From: Actinotignum schaalii FB123-CNA-2
Lineage (GTDB): Bacteria; Actinomycetota; Actinomycetes; Actinomycetales; Actinomycetaceae
Assembly (NCBI RefSeq): GCF_000411135.1
Contig: NZ_KE150262.1
Location: forward strand, 374,770 to 438,769
Reading direction: 5' to 3'
DNA: 64,000 bases
Shown: positions 63,584-64,000 of the stretch, in pieces
How positions within the stretch are numbered: position 1 is the stretch's first letter
Layout: each line of letters starts with the position of its first letter
Notes under the pieces: model-generated
Databases searched by the model: none
What the model was told of the DNA's origin: nothing
Seen by the model: only the letters and a program-made list of their open reading frames with translations
Translations under genes and position numbers: made by a program

Positions 63584-63618
63584 AAAAGGAGGGGCTGCGG
63601 CACCCTCCTTTTGTTTTT
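63584..63618. terminator. Bidirectional terminator
   Basis: AAAAGGAGGG (63584-63593) pairs with 63603-63612 around a 9-base loop, then GTTTTT. It separates the convergent small gene and DUF4261 gene. Confidence 0.9.
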
Positions 63619-63623
63619 CTGAT

Positions 63624-64000
63624 TTAGTACACCAACCGCAACGTGGGGGTGTCGCCATCGCGGCCCTGGGCGATGGCGATGGACTCATCCGCGGCGGTGC
63701 CCAGAGTTTGCCCTGGCATGAGGGTTGCGCCGTCGGAGATAATATATCCGGCGGTGTTCGCGAGCAGTTCGTACACGGCCTCGCGCGGGCGGTGACTGTC
63801 CTTCACCTCGAGGTCGAGGTGCCCGAAAAGCGGCAGGCCCACGGTGCGTCCGGATACTAGCTCGCCGGCGCGCATCGGCACGTAAATCCACAGTAGGAAC
63901 GGATCCGCGGCGTCGATCCGATAGCCGGTCACCACATCGGCGGGGTAGATGATGCCCAGCTCGGGGCGCGCCACACCCACCGCGGCTTCCTCGCCCATGA
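63624..64000 (-). CDS. DUF4261-domain protein, C-terminal part
   Basis: 125 codons visible; an ATG lies at 63998, two bases from the window edge, but the family is usually ~250 residues, so the true start is probably outside. The visible part matches the DUF4261 C-terminus: GRTVGLPLFGHLDLEVKDSH, REAVYELLANTAGYIISDGA, LMPGQTLGTAADESIAIAQG. Function unknown; members are often linked with type VI-like or stress loci in other phyla. Confidence 0.75.
   Translation of the reverse strand, partial: MGEEAAVGVARPELGIIYPADVVTGYRIDAADPFLLWIYVPMRAGELVSGRTVGLPLFGHLDLEVKDSHRPREAVYELLANTAGYIISDGATLMPGQTLGTAADESIAIAQGRDGDTPTLRLVY

Overview
The window is high-GC DNA with dense, short-spaced genes and many GTG starts. 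Its gene families (LuxR/HisKA_3 two-component pairs, diaminopimelate dehydrogenase, DUF1846, an LxxTG-anchored P/T-rich surface protein, sialic acid genes) point to a host-associated actinobacterium, most likely Actinomycetaceae (Actinobaculum/Actinotignum/Schaalia-like). The species assignment is inference; no rRNA or single-copy phylogenetic marker is present.

Layout. 1-8.5 kb: end of an ABC exporter (ATPase tail plus permease), the DEAH helicase HrpA, two membrane/envelope proteins of unknown role and a low-molecular-weight tyrosine phosphatase. 8.9-30.3 kb: a large sialic-acid region. It holds a carbohydrate-importer ATPase, nagA, nagB, nanE, nanK, nanA, a four-gene SatABCD-type sialic acid ABC importer with a fused permease-ATPase, a divergent GntR/FCD regulator (NanR), a 1769-residue secreted sialidase with two tandem catalytic modules, and a second sialidase with no signal peptide. 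One 11-bp inverted repeat, TTGTCTGACAA, lies in the promoter spacer of the transporter operon, twice upstream of the secreted sialidase and, with one mismatch, upstream of the cytoplasmic sialidase, so these genes look like one regulon. The pathway reads: release sialic acid outside, import it with SatABCD, cleave it with NanA, phosphorylate with NanK, epimerise with NanE, then NagA and NagB feed fructose-6-phosphate to glycolysis.

30.4-33.5 kb: a GNAT acetyltransferase, then tRNA-Ser(UGA) and tRNA-Arg(ACG) flanking an AT-richer stretch that looks like the scar of an integrated element, including a decayed YafQ-type toxin-antitoxin pair. 33.8-36.2 kb: a large wall-anchored surface protein. 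36.4-39.3 kb: a manganese/iron-type ABC importer with a perfect 20-bp palindrome upstream. 39.5-45.2 kb: four unrecognised genes and the helicase HrpB. 45.3-49.3 kb: a two-component system divergent from a MacB/FtsX-type ABC transporter. 49.5-57.1 kb: a flavodoxin, a frameshifted two-gene module of unknown function, ddh with a TetR regulator, DUF1846, an FHA protein and a large unknown protein. 57.1-59.3 kb: tRNA-guanine transglycosylase with an altered substrate pocket beside a queuosine-precursor transporter (YhhQ). 59.5-61.0 kb: a RelA/SpoT-domain synthetase divergent from a Panacea-domain protein, which fits a toxSAS toxin-antitoxin pair. The window ends with a DUF4143 ATPase, a TM2 protein, two small unknown genes and a partial DUF4261 gene.

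Start codons were chosen by Shine-Dalgarno position and overlap with neighbours. Nothing here was checked by database search.
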